Positions 63,471-64,000 of a stretch of 64,000 nt of DNA are shown piece after piece. The number at the start of each line of letters is the position of its first letter. Within the stretch, counting starts at the first letter, position 1. The stretch is from Phialophora verrucosa (lineage: Eukaryota > Ascomycota > Eurotiomycetes > Chaetothyriales > Herpotrichiellaceae), in assembly GCA_002099365.1 (NCBI GenBank), contig MSED01000001.1, positions 806,001 through 870,000 on the forward strand. The letters run 5' to 3'. Under the pieces are notes generated by a model. It ran no database searches. It saw only the letters and a list, made by a program, of their open reading frames with translations, and was not told the origin of the DNA. The position numbers and the translations under genes are program-made.

Positions 63471-64000
63471 ATCCTGAAAGAACGCAAGGGGTGCAACTCG
63501 GGGTGAGATGCGCAGCACGTCGAGGTCAGGTAATGGAGCAGCAACCGCATCGAAGAACGTTGTGGCTTCTCAGACCAGGGGTGCCAGATACATATCTAGA
63601 CGAGAACTTTGAAGGGCTGCGCTAGGCTGATAACTTCCCTCTTGGCACTGCAACGCCTCAGACCGAGAAAAGTTTTCGTGGGGCCTGGTATATACATAGG
63701 TAGTTCCGAAGGCCTATTAATACGAGTTACAGTATTACAAGACAAGCTGCATCCCAAACGCGTATACGCCACCGTTGATGGGCGTAATGACGTGCTGGTG
63801 ACGTCATTCTATGCTCTCGGCAAACCTTCCCAGTCACAGTGCGTCCCAGGTTGAACCTGGGAGCCTCAGTCCGATGCTCGCTCAGGCTCAGAGATGGAAA
63901 CGGGAAACACCCAGGCCGACATTAACCTACCGGTATAATTGTCTTAGCGACGCCGTATCGAGACGTGCGTGTCACCAGGCTAACATGGATCGAGGGAGCG
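63471..64000. other. Gene-free end of window with solo LTR
   Basis: Downstream of the MFS gene. No gene seen; contains a diverged LTR. Confidence 0.5.
63680..63839. repeat. Diverged solo LTR related to the gypsy family
   Basis: Shares 'GTATTACAAGACAAGCTG..', 'CATCCCAAACGCGTATACG' and the closing 'AAACCTTCCCAGTCACA' with the copy at 15.2 kb, and 'CGAAGGCCT' plus the AGTCACA end with the intact LTRs. The left boundary is uncertain. Confidence 0.6.

Overview
The window looks like genomic DNA from a filamentous ascomycete (Pezizomycotina). Many genes carry short GT-AG introns of about 50-100 nt, there are several fungal Zn2Cys6 and bZIP regulators, and an LTR retrotransposon carries C-to-T damage of the repeat-induced point mutation (RIP) type. 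The family mix would suit Chaetothyriales or another Eurotiomycete/Dothideomycete lineage, but that is inference. All annotation was done by reading; splice sites are inferred from frame continuity and conserved motifs.

Region 1 (1-18.1 kb) is a metabolic block: a GRE2-like reductase cut by the window edge, a classical SDR, an alpha/beta hydrolase, a monocarboxylate-type MFS transporter, a sugar-porter MFS transporter, a Zn2Cys6 regulator, an HSL-type esterase and a Baeyer-Villiger-type flavin monooxygenase. Uptake, ketone-to-ester oxygenation, ester cleavage and alcohol/ketone redox make a coherent catabolic (or small biosynthetic) set under a local regulator.

Region 2 (18.1-30.6 kb) is repeat territory. 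A 9.6-kb Ty3/gypsy element lies on the minus strand, with 168-bp LTRs at 19779-19946 and 29200-29367 and a 4-bp target duplication (CATT). Gag zinc knuckle, protease, reverse transcriptase, RNase H and integrase remain recognisable but are broken by RIP-type mutations. Diverged solo-LTR relatives lie near 15.2 kb and 63.7 kb.

Region 3 (30.6-50.7 kb) is mostly housekeeping: an ATF-type bZIP factor, a secreted Ser/Thr-rich probable GPI protein, 3-hydroxyisobutyryl-CoA hydrolase, NMD3, an eIF2-alpha-kinase-like protein, ESF2, a GH47 mannosidase, a GH17 glucanase, a second bZIP factor and a small membrane protein.

Region 4 (51-63.5 kb) is accessory: a large protein with a degenerate Cys cluster, then a compact set of Zn2Cys6 regulator, amidase and DHA1-type MFS transporter. 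The amidase and transporter are divergent across a promoter holding three copies of a GGATTCCGC-type motif. This suggests a regulated amide/nitrile-type nitrogen scavenging module. No tRNA, rRNA or CRISPR array was seen.
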